NCBI GenBank assembly: GCA_022829145.1
Contig: CM040763.1
Span: 5,142,641-5,206,640 of the forward strand
Source of the DNA: Albula goreensis
Taxonomy: Eukaryota; Chordata; Actinopteri; Albuliformes; Albulidae
Direction of reading: 5' to 3'
Length of the DNA: 64,000 nucleotides
In this document: piece by piece, positions 27,536 to 62,150 of the stretch
Numbering within the stretch: position 1 is the stretch's first letter
Layout: each line of letters starts with the position of its first letter
Notes under the pieces: model-generated
Seen by the model: only the letters and a program-made list of their open reading frames with translations
Told to the model about the DNA's origin: nothing
The model's database searches: none
Made by a program: the position numbers and the translations under genes

Positions 27536-27609
27536 CCAGGGTTATGGCATTACATCATCATGATGAGCCCTCTGCAGCCAGGGTTACGACATTACATCAT
27601 CATGATGAG
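27536..27609. repeat. two-copy 42-bp tandem repeat
   Basis: Units starting at 27536 and 27578 share 'ccagggtta', then 'attacatcatcatgatgag', with two differences over 32 bases. The core contains the self-complementary CATCATGATG. Confidence 0.85.
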
Positions 27610-28208
27610 TCCTGTAATTGGAAATGTAGTCCTTCGGTTCCTCTGGGAACTGAACTGGTGGTTGTGGGAACGGGACAGATTTACTCTGGGGCGGAGGGGG
27701 GTGCATGGAGGGGAATACAGAGTAATACACCACCATTATAGTGCTGGCTTTATATTCCACTGAAATGTGAGGGAAATGTGTTTTACTGATGGTTCTGACT
27801 GAAAATTGTTTGACTACATGAAACTGGCCATTTTAGTGCTAAAATGGGATAACATGTTGGGACCCTAGGGTTAATCCATTTGAGCATTGGACCATACTGT
27901 TGCTGAAAAATGTAAATGTCAAGCAGGGACTTAAACACCAGACAATGATATATACATATATTTTTTTTTTTCTTCATTTATGGTTACATTGGCTGTTTCA
28001 CAAACAAGTTCATTTCAAACCTTGGTTCCATGAGGAATAAGGACAGTATGCCAAATTGTAAAATTTTGCATAGTTTAAATCTTCATAGTTTAAAAACTAT
28101 TTTTTATCTTGGATATTAACTACATGGTAGGGAGAACAAAAAAATGTTCGGTGTCAGTGAAGCAGTTGCATAGGTAGTCCTCACCTTGAGCTTTAAATTG
28201 AAAAATGA

Positions 28209-28268
28209 GAAGGCATGCAAAAGGTACCATGGTGAAGGGAAGGCATGCAAAATATATCGTGGTGAAGA
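28209..28268. repeat. two-copy 30-bp tandem repeat
   Basis: Units 28209-28238 and 28239-28268 both start 'gaaggcatgcaaaa' and end 'tggtgaag', with a few differences in the middle. Confidence 0.85.
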
Positions 28269-31200
28269 GAAGCATTTGGTGAACAGAGGGATGAGTGTCC
28301 CTTTGATGTAAAGTACAGAAGTGTCAGTGTGATGGAGAGAGAGGCAGGCGCAGCTGAGTTAACAGATGGGGCCCTCTGCACAGTGTCTTGTGTCTCACAG
28401 AAAGGGACTCGGCACCACTAGCAAAAAGCTAACCTTTTTAAAAAAAAAAAAAAGAACCGGCAAAGCGGTTAAATTCTCTGTGTTTTGGGCCCACTTTCAA
28501 CTGTCCCTCCAAATGGAAACACTCCTGGCAGATGACAACTTCTTTATTTTGATCAGATTTCATTTAGCATTTTCAATGATTTTGCATTTGTGGTATATTT
28601 ATAAAGGGATGAGTTTATAAATCTTTAGTGCTTTCTGATTCTATCCCAACACCCAAACTAGTCCCTGCATGTTAACATAACTGATGTGAGGAAAAATGCA
28701 TTGCGGGTATTTATAGAAATCAAATTTCGTTTCAGGTACAAAAAAATTGAGGGGGGAAAAAAGTTTGTGTTCTGCAGGTGCTGCTCCCTAAATGTGCTCA
28801 AAAGGAATGAAATGTAGCATAAGCAATAAAATATGGTTTGTGTTGCCTGTGATACTGTGGCTTTGATCTTCCGCTGAGAGAACTTTCACATATGTCATTC
28901 AAATTTCATCTTTCCCTCTCTGACGCATCGCCGGGGTGCGAAACCAGGTGTGAAAAATTTTGTTTGGTTTCACATCCGTTAGGCTTAAGTGCCAAAACGT
29001 TTCTGCCTTTGAGATAAGCGACATAGTTTCCCTATTGAACTGCAATTCCCAGCATGCAGAATCATTTAATTCCTCAGAGGGTTTATTTTTAATCTGTAAA
29101 TGGGGCAGCAGAAACACAAAAACAAAACATGGGAGCCTAATCTTCTAACGTATATGCCGGCACTGTTTTGTAGCTCATGTTTCAGCCTTGCAAAACCAAT
29201 GCAAAATACCAGTTAATGAGTCGTCCGAGTTAACATGCACGGTTATCTGTTGATGTTTACCCTGTGTTTAGAATAAATGTTTTAATTTACATTTTTTATG
29301 CCTGCTGTCCACACTAATTTTCCTATATGGCATAGGAGAATAGTGTTAGCACTCAATACACAACACATTCATAAATGAGCTGAAGTCACATTAGGGCTGC
29401 ATGATGAAATATGCAGTATGCGATATTGATGGAGATTGCTTATTTTATGTGACTTGCAGTAAGCTTTTATTAAAGTGTACACAATTCTGTCTTTCTTTTT
29501 TCAGTAAACTCCTAAAATAGACAACAAATTCAAAAAAGAAATTTCCAGCATCCTTTTATTCAACAAATTGAAAACCCTCTCCCAGCTCGCTCCTGACTTT
29601 TTCCACTCCTCCTAACTGCTTTCCACAGTTTTTCTTCAAACTGCTTGAACTTGGTCAAAAATGAGAAAACCCTAACCATCTGGATTGTTAAAACCAAAAA
29701 ATAAACTAGCAGTGTTGATACTGTTGATAAATGCACTGTGGCTGTAGGCCTGTTCAGAGTCATATTTTTGCTGTGTAGTCAAAAAAAATTGTTTGCGATG
29801 TGTTTATTGCACAAATTGATATCCCAGAGGGACACACACACACACACACCCACATACACTCTCTCACACATGCACTCTCTCACACATTGCAGCCCTAGAT
29901 GCTATATGCTTGGATTGATTTAAAAAAAGAGACAATAGATATTTAAATCTGGCCCTTTATTTCCCTCTTGCACTGTAGGGCTGGCCTCTGTTTTTCTGGC
30001 ATCTTCATATCATTGGAGATCTCACTGAAAAATTCATTTTCTTTAGTAATGTCTATACAATTTTACAGTGTTTCATATAGAATAGAAGCATCCCATTGCA
30101 ATTGGTTACAAGCAGATTGTTGAATCAGTACCATGACTGTTTGAATCAGTACCATGTGGTATAAAGCAGAATGTTGTATAAGGTGGAATTCAAAAGATCA
30201 GATTTCAGTAGTGTTTCTTCCTTCAGATTTGCAAAAAAGAAATCGGCTGAAAATGTAGCTTTTTTTCTGGTAATTACTGGACAAAATAAAAACACAGTAT
30301 ATTAGGTTTAGTTGCTGAACAGAGTGGACTACAGTACTTCCTCCCAAGAAGTCTAAAGTACTTCCTGCTTAGAATTTGAGTGTCTGATTTAGTCTTCAAG
30401 AATCAGAACGCCTGAATAACTGTTCTAGAATGTGCTCTGTCTTTGCTCATTTGCCCCAGAAATCTCACACCGAGTAGAAGCAGGTGGCTTTTTGGATACC
30501 GGATGGAATAGAAAGTGCTGAGTCATAACTGACATTAAAAGCAGGTATCCGTTACTGCCACCTTGCAGAATCGAGGGTGAAAAAAGAGGCCTGCACAATG
30601 AAATGGTATTCGGGGGGGGTCAGTTAAAGCAGGGGTATTCTGACTAAAATGTTTTCCTTGTTCTGGTGTAACTTTGGGATTTGACATGGCTGTCCTGTTT
30701 ACCTTTTTGTTACCATGCAGAGTGTGGAGGGGGATTTCTACCTAAAGAATGTAGTTAAACATTCATAAGCTATGTTCATGTTATGCTGTAGGTTTATGGT
30801 AATGACTTGTGGAGAAACATGATTTCACCTCTACACAAAGATGATCCAGATGATTGGATCTTGCTAAATGACTGATTTGACTGGATTCTGAACTGAATCT
30901 CAATTACAAGTAACTTTGCCAACTACTACTACTACTACTTCTTTGTTTGCTTTTATATTTCAGGCCTTACTGTAACTTGGAGGAGGTTATTGAATCACCA
31001 TGTTCCCTGAATTTCACACACTCACATTGGGCATGAGTCATATTTAAATAAAAGTTTAATCTAATTTTGTTTTGTCATTTCGCTGTGAGAATTCTGTCAG
31101 GTGATTGTGTGCTATTGAGTTCGGTCCCCGTACTGTTTTGCACAACATGGGAAATGACGTTAGATTTGTTAAAGCAGCGTGGACTCAGGGGATGACTGAT

Positions 31201-31729
31201 CTCACGGTTGTGAAGCTGAGGCTTTATGAATTCCATTGTACTTACAGCTACAGACTGGTGTTAACCAATCAGGACAGTTAGCTGTACATATCAGTTCACT
31301 GATTGGTTCATTTACCACATCACCCATCTTGAATGGAACCTTCCATCACTAATCAGATTCTTTGCACCAGTTTGCTGTGTTGTGGCCAAAAAAAATAAAC
31401 CTTTTCAGTCTGTAATCTCAAGCCTGGAGAGAATTACTGCGATCACTGCAGCCCCGTGTCTATTTTAAGAGATGCGTTCTAAACATAGATTTTTAAGGTG
31501 TGCTCTTTCTCCGTCATCATCCACAAATGGTGAGAAGTGCTGAACACGTTTAATTTAGCACAGCTTCTCACATTGTGCGGTTTCAAACCCACAGTGCCAG
31601 AGCGAGTTCCCATTTATGTCAAAGAGAATTTGGACCCAAAATATTCATTTTGAAAATTGTGCAGCAGCAGTGGTATTTCACTTTGCAATATCCTGTTGTG
31701 AGCAATTGAGGCAAGTGTTAAGAGTGCTC

Positions 31730-31731
<2 letters not shown>

Positions 31732-31779
<48 letters not shown>
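31732..31779. repeat. (TG)n microsatellite
   Basis: About 24 uninterrupted TG units. Confidence 0.97.
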
Positions 31780-31780
<1 letters not shown>

Positions 31781-33464
31781 CATTTAATGCTGTAGATGCA
31801 TCATAATTTCAGGTGAAGGTCCTATCAGAGAAGGTCAGCAGATAAGATTGACAATATTGAGGTTTCCTTTCCACCGTGTGCATTTAATTGCACAGTTATC
31901 ATTAGTTGCATGCTACCTACAGTTTCTACTGTTCCATCGTATCAGTTGACAGCCTGGGTGAAATTACAGTCAGTCAGAGAAAGTAGTAGTTTAAAAAAAA
32001 AAAAAAAAAAAAAACGTACCTAATTGGTTTAATGAAATTAAACATGTACATTTTATTTCCTCAAATAATTGGTACTTTACCAAAATATTCACTGGGGTTT
32101 GAATGGAAACTATTGATAATTGTTTCATAAAAACCCTCATGAAGAAAGTCAAACTGGCAGAATTGCTTGATTTTGATTGACTTCTCCACCAACTAAAAAC
32201 CATGCTTGTATCCAGAAGTCAATTATGTTAATTTTTTTTTTATACCAAATCTTTTTTTAATTTTACTGTTTTTAAGAAATCTACATTTATGTAGCAATTA
32301 TCTATTTATTCTTAGTTCGATCATCATGAAAAACCAAAATATAAATGGAGGGACCCTAGCAGCCAATTATGCAACTTCATTGCCAGGTCATTCCTCCAAG
32401 GTGAGGTTGAAGTGGAATTATTACAAATCTTTCAAATCGCATTTGAAAAGTCTGTATAATGTAACTTGTCCATTAAAACAGCAAAAACAAAAAACCTTTA
32501 ACTTCAGTGTAGGCAAATCCTTTGACATGGCTGTTTACACTTGTGTGTGTGAAAATTATTTTTTTTAAATGGAAGGAGGCTCATTTGTAGAGGGGAACCC
32601 ATAAGAGAGGTTGATTGTGATGTTAGCCTGAATGCTGATCTCCTAAAAATTTCACATTAGACTGTATATTCAAGTAGTGTTGTCTTCAGGTTTAATTTGT
32701 GATGTTTCGTATGATTTAAGGGAAGTCTTTGATGACCTTCAAAGCTCACTGCCTTCAGTATGGATGCCTGACTAGCCATTTGATTTGGCTCTGGTTCCAC
32801 AAGCTAGAATGGTTTCATTGTGGAGAATGTAAGTCATGAAGCAGGGCAGCAGTGAAACCTGGCGATTCTGTGGTTTGGATTTCTCCTCCATTTTCACGGC
32901 AGGTTCTGTTGTGTACATGGTAATTAAGCAAATGAACCATGACTGTTTCCAAAGGTGTTTTTGCCCATTTGTCCGAAACAACAGGGGAAAAAAATGGAGT
33001 TGAAGCTTTGCCTTGGTTCACACAGAATGACGTTAAACAGTGCCGTTCAGCCATGTTATAATGTAGCGCTCTCTGTGCGATTACAGTGAATTTTTCTTGT
33101 GCTGTGAACTAGCTCCTGATTGTCTGCATCTAGCTTATTGATTGCTGCATACACAGAGAATTCCATTAATTTTCTTGGAGATATTTACAGCATGTGACTC
33201 CCCCCACAGATACCCCTTCCCTGTCTTTTTTTTCCCCCTTCTCTTTTCTCATTTTGTCTTTACTTATACTGATTGTTGGCATACAAATTAATGACAGTGA
33301 AAATTTGAATTTGGCCCCTCCCCCTGGGTTACCAATTAGCCAATCTGCATGGACCATCAGTGAACAGAAAAAGCTATTTATTTAAAAGTGATGAAATGCT
33401 TGAAACCTGACTGTTGCTTTTGTTGTCAATCTAACACACAGTACTTTTTGTGTCCATATTGCAG

Positions 33465-33556
33465 ACGGCAACTTCCAAACTAACATGGCAGTCAGACTGT
33501 GCGATGTGGCTTCTCTGCTTAGAAGTGGCTCGTGGGCAGCAGAGCCTTGGACTGGG
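33465..33556 (+). CDS. elavl2 exon A: alternative N-terminal exon
   Basis: An acceptor (ttttgtgtccatattgcag, AG at 33463-33464) opens this exon. ATG at 33485 starts 24 codons that begin MAVRLCDVASLL and end AAEPWTG. This matches the N-terminal extension I remember for long mammalian ELAVL2 isoforms. Joined in phase 0 to exon B it continues QVIAAM into the usual METQLSNG start, adding 29 residues ahead of RRM1. The extension has no domain and sits outside the RNA-binding part. The donor after the last Gly codon reads GGG|GTCTGT, a poor match to GTRAGT; this is odd given the protein match, and may make the exon weakly used. The acceptor implies a further untranslated exon upstream, not located with confidence. 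Confidence 0.85.
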
Positions 33557-33771
33557 GTCTGTGGGACTTTTTCTATCCATTCATAGGCGAACACGCCAAT
33601 CAGCACTCAGGCCATACCAAATACAAAGTCTCTCGGTCCAATCAAATCAAATTAGCCAGACCTAACCTGAGTTACTCAGCCAATGGTGTATGATGACGAT
33701 TGACCATTCTGCATTCCGCAGCCAAACTAGTTAACCACTTGTCTGTATTGGTATGGTCTAAACCTGTGCGC

Positions 33772-33802
<31 letters not shown>

Positions 33803-35761
33803 GACTGTTCTTTGTTATAGTTTGTTCACATTCATATGCTGCTGGATTGAATTTGGTGCAGGTATAGGCATACTGTTTCAAGTCATATTGTATAAATCAA
33901 AGCTGTAGTTAATGGCTTTTTTTTTTTGTTTGTTTTTGTTTTTCACTGTATTGAATGTAGCGTCATCTCCTCCTCAATAGCACCTATCAGCACTCGTTAA
34001 TATGTTAAAGAAGGATGTCTCTTCTCATGCAGCAATTTAGCCTGACTTCATTTCTCTTCCATCACATGATTCAGTGAGTCATTCTCCCTGATGAGGCCTT
34101 ATCGGAAAAATAACCAGTAGAACACAACTTAGCACTTGCGTACCTCTTAGAAGCTAACCCTGCTATCCTGCTTTTTTGGGTCTCTTTTTGTTTGTGTTTT
34201 TTGGAGGACCACACTTTTCCCTCTATTATTAAACCCCCCTTACATAAGACTGGAATATTGGTACCAATTCACAGATTAAAATTACCCATCTTTCTTATGA
34301 GCATGAAGAGTGCATTCAGAGCAGATGGTTCTGAGAAAAAGAAATGTTGTCATTTATCAGTGTGCGCGCACACACACACACAAGTGCAGCTGCTTGCTTT
34401 GGTTTTGGCCACTGATGTTATTTTTCCACCACCTGGACTTTAAAGTAAATGTACAAATAAGCCCAGTTGTGTGTGTGTGTTTTATTCCCCACATACTGAT
34501 CTAGCTGGCACATGATTTTTCTTGCATTTTATTTTTTGCTTTTAGCTTCACAGCGAGATCTAAACCCACCTCTGACCGTTTATTTTCAGCTGTTACTTTG
34601 GTCCCTGCATGAGGGAGAGGTTGCTTGTGACTGAACAAGCTAGCTTTGCAAGCTCTCTTTTTCTGTTAGACTCTGAAATGCCCCTACAGCAACTGTTGGT
34701 TTCTGCTGCTGACCACTGAGTCAACAGTTAGTGTTGTCAGCATTTCCCGAGATGTGATTTATTTTACGAGGCATCAGTGATTTTTAACTTTAATACCTGC
34801 CTAATTGGTTGGCCATTTAGAGAATCTTTGGGTTTTGTGCCAAGGTGCAGTGAGAAAGTGTTCCTCAGAAATTTACACTTGTTGATTTCGGTAAGTGCAC
34901 GTCCCGCTGTGAGTTTTAGGGATCTTTATTCTCAGTTTATGGGTCTGTGACTTTTCCTCCCCAAGGTGTAGAGGAGCTTTTTTTTTTTTTTTTTTAAATA
35001 AAAAAAAAAAATGAATAAACCTTCAGATTGAGCAAGTTAAGGACAGTCAGGAGTCTTAACATGCATGTTCGCCCTGTCAGTGATTCACCAATTATTGACA
35101 CTGCTGTGTCAGTAGGGGTGGTTTAGGCCTAGCGCTTTCCACTCTCCATGAATGTTGAAGTTGGTGGTAACATGCTGTTGGTGGTGAATTTATTCTCCTT
35201 TAATCCTAAAATTCATTTACTGTGGTCAAGATTTCCAGAATGCTCTATATGAAAGTTGACAGTGGGAGGCCTCACCCAGTTAACCATTTTGCTCTGTGAA
35301 ATGTATGCGCAAAGGCACCAAGAAATTTGTTTTGAAATTGAAGTCGGTTTAGGTTGGAGAGCGTATCGAACTGAGGTGTCATCTTTCATTTTTAAATGCA
35401 TGCAGTGGATACCTGATTTTTGCAGGGTGGAATATTTTACCTCATTTTCCAGATTTCAGGTTTGAATGTAGGCACATTCACTGAATACTCCCATCCATGT
35501 TCACTTTTTTTTTTTTTTTTTTTTTTTCCCTTTCAGTGAACAACCAAGTACTCCCTCTGCAGAAAACATTTAATTCGCTGCAGTTCAGTCACCAAAAAGT
35601 GATAATTCCCAAGACTAATAATAAAAAAAAAAAAAAAAAGAGGAATGATTTCGATTTGAAAACGTATCTTACGCTGTTGGAAGAGCATCCTTTTTTAACC
35701 ACCCAGTCAGGATTTTTAAACGGCATGGCCCAATCCATCCTGACTTGCTCTTTTTGTCTTT

Positions 35762-35764
<3 letters not shown>
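33557..35764 (+). other. intron between exons A and B
   Basis: A 2.2-kb intron with the CCAAT cluster near its 5' end. It has a T27 run (33772-33798), a mixed T run near 34979-34996, a short CA tract near 34366-34384, T23 (35505-35527) and A17 (35623-35639). The acceptor end reads 'tttttgtcttttagcag', a NAGNAG. No other exon is recognised. Confidence 0.7.
33590..33690 (+). promoter_or_regulatory. three phased CCAAT boxes, possible internal promoter
   Basis: CCAAT occurs at 33596-33600, 33638-33642 and 33680-33684, all in the same orientation and exactly 42 bp apart. The first (GCCAATCAG) is an excellent NF-Y site. The DNA between them is not a tandem repeat. Regular CCAAT spacing is typical of NF-Y-driven promoters. 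Lying 40 bp after exon A and 2.1 kb before exon B, it could drive transcripts starting at the METQ initiator. No TATA box is evident. Confidence 0.4.
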
Positions 35765-58192
<22,428 letters not shown>

Positions 58193-58367
58193 CGTATGTC
58201 TCCTCACATCCTTTATACACAATTCTACTTAAAAGAACAAAATGCAGAAAAAAAAAATCTAAACTTGACGTTAACTTTATACATTAGTAAAACAGTCTTT
58301 GTAAATCAGTGTTACGAAGGGAAACGAAAATTAATATTTAGCGTCCAACAATGTGATTTCTTTTTTC

Positions 58368-58395
58368 TTTTTTTTTTTTTTTTTTTTTTTTTTTT
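58368..58395 (+). promoter_or_regulatory. U28 tract in the 3' UTR, likely Hu-binding
   Basis: Twenty-eight uninterrupted T, 176 nt after the stop, preceded by T6C. RRM1-2 of Hu proteins prefer U-rich runs, so self-binding is plausible. Confidence 0.5.
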
Positions 58396-59398
58396 ATTGC
58401 TAGTCTTTGAAACTTCTTAATATATTTTATGTTTAAATAGAGAAAATACTGCAGGTTTTTTTGACCTGCAATGTTGCATTCTATTGCCATCTTCAACGGA
58501 GGACCTTTTAAAATGTTAGATAAGGTTTTATTATGTTGTTTTGTTGCTTATCTGCTTTGAAAGAGTAAGTCTTGTAAGGCTTTGTGTGGTGATTTTTTTG
58601 TATTTTTCTCAGTGTCTTGATTTGCCTTTGGTGCATTTGCTTAAGTGATTAACATAGTATTTATTTTGTATTGAAGCTCTTGTTTACATTTTTGGTTCAT
58701 TTTGTACAATATTGGTGTTGTATTATCAGTTGGGTTATTGGTTGGCTGCATAATGTTGCTTATTGTACAATTACTGGGAAAAAAATAACTTTTCTTAAAG
58801 CAGTACCTTGCCAAAGAGCTAAGAACCTCTTTGATGTGGGTTTAAAAAGCATCTATTTTTATAAAAAGAAAAAAAAATTTGGTGAAACTTTTTACTGGAC
58901 CTGGAACAAATATTTTGACTTGGATACTTTGAGAAATATCTTCATATGACACCTTGTGAGCTTTTGAACTTTACCAGGAAGTTTGCAGTGGTTGAAATTT
59001 CAGGAGAGATTTATGATGTAGAAGATACCTTTTGAGATCTTTGTATTACCTTAAGATTGTAGAATCAATGGCGGTGTTGGTTTCATTTGTATAATCATAA
59101 ACGGGTTGTCCAATCACCCTGGTTAATGTGACAAGCAGCTCACATTCAGCTATGATTTTTGAAATAAAAAAAGTATATACAAAGGTTAATTCCGCAAAAA
59201 AGTGCATGCAAATTATAAAGTGGAAATAATAAAAAGGTAAAATGGGGGGAAATAAATCGGTTCTTCCTAAAGAATTCCCTTCAGACGAAGCTCATGGTGT
59301 TTTGTGATGTACTCGCTATATTAACTTGTTTTGTCCTTATATTAAAACAAATGAAAAATGGGTTTTACCTGCTTTGTATAAAAGAAAAGAACAAGCCT

Positions 59399-59405
59399 AC
59401 CAAAG
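59399..59405 (+). promoter_or_regulatory. candidate miR-9 seed match
   Basis: ACCAAAG is complementary to miR-9 positions 2-8. miR-9 is known to act on zebrafish elavl3; a similar effect on elavl2 is inference. Confidence 0.4.
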
Positions 59406-59499
59406 CAGCAGCTGAATAATAATAATAAAAAAAAAAGATTTAAAAAACATCGTAGGTTGAAATGAAGTAAGAGAAGGATTACTCCTGAGCTTGAAGCTA

Positions 59500-59507
59500 T
59501 GTAAATA
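59500..59507 (+). promoter_or_regulatory. Pumilio response element
   Basis: TGTAAATA fits the UGUANAUA consensus. Confidence 0.5.
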
Positions 59508-59627
59508 AGTCCTTGTTTTTACGTTGAGTATAAGCTTTTGTTTTGCCTCTTTTTGGACTTAATTGCAAAGTGATTTTTTTTTTTTTTAAATGTACAATAT
59601 AATTTTTGGAGATAGATCTATATATAT

Positions 59628-59634
59628 TGCCTTA
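59628..59634 (+). promoter_or_regulatory. candidate miR-124 seed match
   Basis: TGCCTTA is a 7mer-A1 match to the neuronal miR-124 seed. Confidence 0.3.
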
Positions 59635-60675
59635 TTTTGTTTTCAGTTTTATTCTGAAAGTTGTTTACATTAAGTTAAAATACTTGATTTTTTGTCCCAT
59701 GGACTGGCATTACAGTGTATTGGATATGTTGATTGTTTGGTATGTAGATAGTCTTGCTTCTGCTATTGAGGAAACTAGACTTTTTTTGGTTTTGTTTTGT
59801 TTTATATAAATATTATACAAATATATACTTATGTGGTAAAGAATGGATATAAACCACAGTTTTGAACAATTTGCTTACATTTTTCATACAGAAACGTAAT
59901 GCATATAACCTGTCTTTAAAAATGTAAAAGGTGTATATTGCTTAACTCACATCGGGGGGAGGAAAAAAAAAATAATGAAGCAGTTTCATGAGCGTGTGGA
60001 AATGGGTTTTAAGTAATTCTTGAAAACATCTTGCTTATTGAACAAATGAAGGCTGGGCTAGCCTAGATGCACTGACTACTGTACTTACATCCTGCTTTGT
60101 ATAAACTGATTGATACCCATGCTTCCCCTTATAACGAGCAGTGTGCTATGCATTCTATATTTATCTTTGCAAAAGCTTTTTTTTTTTTTTTTTGGTTTGT
60201 TTTTTTTTCTTTTACTTTTAACTGTAGAAGTTAAAAAAATATATTTGAGTATTAGACAAGCTGTGATACATATGCTGGCATGCTGGAAGGGGGAGCCCCA
60301 TTTTGCTACGCTCGCCTCGGTGTTTCCCCCAACGAGCCACACATGCGGTCTCTGAACGAGCCCATCCTTTGAGTGCGTTTTACAGAACGGCAGCAATGGG
60401 TAAAATGAAGGCGGGACGAGGGTCCAACCCAGAATGTCCTCACTAAGCATTGATGGCGCAGCATTAAAAAAAAAAAAAAAAAAACACATGGCTCCACTCT
60501 ACTCTGTATCTCAGAATTGTAAATTGTAAGGGTGAATATTTATTTGAAGTTGTACAGTATGATTCAGTTCACAGCTGTTGGGATAGAATATATCTTTTTG
60601 TTGAGTATTTAAGAGGATGTACATGTTCTTTTCTTTGTGTTTGGATACTTTGTATTTTTTCATGTTCAGTACATC

Positions 60676-60681
60676 AATAAA
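60676..60681 (+). terminator. main elavl2 poly(A) signal
   Basis: AATAAA followed about 20-40 nt later by GT/T-rich 'tctttgtggtttttcattgg', the arrangement expected for cleavage near 60700. Confidence 0.8.
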
Positions 60682-60702
60682 CAACTTGAAGGGACATGCA
60701 AC

Positions 60703-61957
60703 CTCTTTGTGGTTTTTCATTGGCGCTCTGTTTTTTGACCTGAAAAATGTTGTAACCACATTAGGTGTGAATGCGCAGTTTAGTTTCACAGAATGAATTG
60801 ACCAGTAAAAAGAGCACATCCTTGAGTCTTGCAGTCAGATCCAAATTGGTTCTCTTTTGTATCTGGTCAGTTAAAAATAAAAAAATACAGGCTAATGGCA
60901 CAGAGCTTGTTGAGTTGTAGGTACAGCTGCCTTAAAGATTTTGAATCTGTACAGTATTGTATTAACTTCATGTTTAGGTGGCACCATATTGCTCTGTCAT
61001 TTTTATTTCTGCTGTGATTTCTGCCCTTTCATTGGACATGAGATGAGGAAAGTTCATGCATGACTTGGTGTTTATAAAAATGTGAGTAACACAAAACAAT
61101 TTCATTTGTTTGCATTGTTGTTCAGCCTTAACTGCAAGCTTTGAATGCACACAAGAGGCTGTTGCAAAACAGACAGCTACTGTTTTTCACCCTGCTGAAG
61201 TGGCACTTTTGATTTGATATTCTCAATAATATCATATTCAAGCAAACAGTGCTCAGCAAGGTAATGGGCCTGCTTGCATAATTTATTACAGTATCCCGTT
61301 GAGTCATGAGTGGTCCTCTGAGCTGGTCACATGGACCCTCATTTAGAGGAGGGAAGGTTAAAGAACACCTTAGCCTCACATCTGTACTGTCATCGTCCCC
61401 GCCCCAAACCCCCTGAAATAGCACCAACAAAAAAAAAAAAAAAAAACTTGGTGGCCTTGAAGAGAAATGTCTCATCTTAAGCCATGAAAGCCATGAAGTC
61501 TGCCACCTCTTTGTTCTCCCCTCAAAACCTGCAACCAGCACGTACCCAAGAACCAGGCTGAGGTGAGTAAGCTGTTCAACATGTGCTTAATCAAGGATGT
61601 TGTGTAACTTGCACTGCTAGAATAAAGCTATTGTACCGGGCAGCTACTGAATTTGTCATACAATGTACAATGTTCACTGTTCTTTTTTTTTTTTTTTTTT
61701 TTTTTTTGCCTTGATGCACAAAAAAGCTGCTTCACACATTTTTTTGTAACCAAAACGGCTGAATCGGTCAATACTGTCAGAATATAAAGCACTTTACAGA
61801 TTTGGAAGTGACGGAGTTTCCTTTGGAATTACGCAGACATTTTCTTCACTAGACATATTTTCTTTTCATACCATAAGTCAATGTTTCATGAAAATCCTTT
61901 TTTATGGACTCAAAGAAACTTGGGGTAGTGTTTGTGGTGATGTTCATTGACAAAACA
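60703..61957. other. downstream flank, no gene seen
   Basis: AT-rich with A runs (61429-61446) and T25 (61683-61707). AATAAA at 61621-61626 could end a longer transcript. The minus-strand 137-codon frame (61128-61541) is broken by a phenylalanine run from the A tract and is not credible. Confidence 0.5.
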
Positions 61958-62150
61958 GGGGCAGCAGTGTAGTATAATGGTTGCATAACATGTTTGGTTT
62001 TATACCTCAGCTTTCAGATTCAATTCCCAGGTTGGCCATTGTACCCTTGAGAAAAGGTACCTCACCTGCATATCCAGCTGTTTAAATGAAGAGTGTGTCA
62101 AAGTGTGAGCGGCGCAGGTCGCTCTGGATAAGAACGTGTGCTGTGTGCCT
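61958..62150 (+). mobile_element. tRNA-derived SINE, nearly full length
   Basis: Head 'ggggcagcagtgtagtataa' with an A-box-like core, B-box-like 'agattcaattcc' (62016-62027), body 'gtacccttgagaaaaggtac', and tail 'gtcgctctggataagaacg' (62119-62137). This is the widespread fish tRNA-SINE layout. It is diverged, so probably inactive. Confidence 0.8.

Larger units (their letters stand above)
26351..33464. other. non-coding DNA upstream of exon A
   Basis: AT-rich. It contains short tandem repeats (27536-27609, 28209-28268), a (CA)n at 29831-29849, a (TG)n at 31732-31779, an A21 run at 31994-32014 and (ACT)n near 30922-30939. No frame matches a known protein. It probably lies in a 5' intron of elavl2, since exon A begins with a splice acceptor. 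Confidence 0.5.
58193..60702 (+). other. elavl2 3' UTR (about 2.5 kb)
   Basis: AU/U-rich sequence running from the stop to a strong poly(A) signal. It contains U28 (58368-58395), several AUUUA-type motifs (for example around 58660), a Pumilio site, and candidate miR-9 and miR-124 sites (listed separately). Internal AATAAA at 59163, 59228, 59251 and 59421 could give shorter forms. Such long AU-rich 3' UTRs are typical of Hu family genes and are targets of Hu autoregulation. The frames within it are not credible as proteins. Confidence 0.85.

Noticed and set aside
27536..28268. short direct repeats as a CRISPR array
   Set aside because: Only two units each, no regular spacers, and the window is vertebrate nuclear DNA.
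61128..61541. 137-codon minus-strand frame downstream of elavl2
   Set aside because: It includes a Phe run from an A tract and shows no similarity to a known family.
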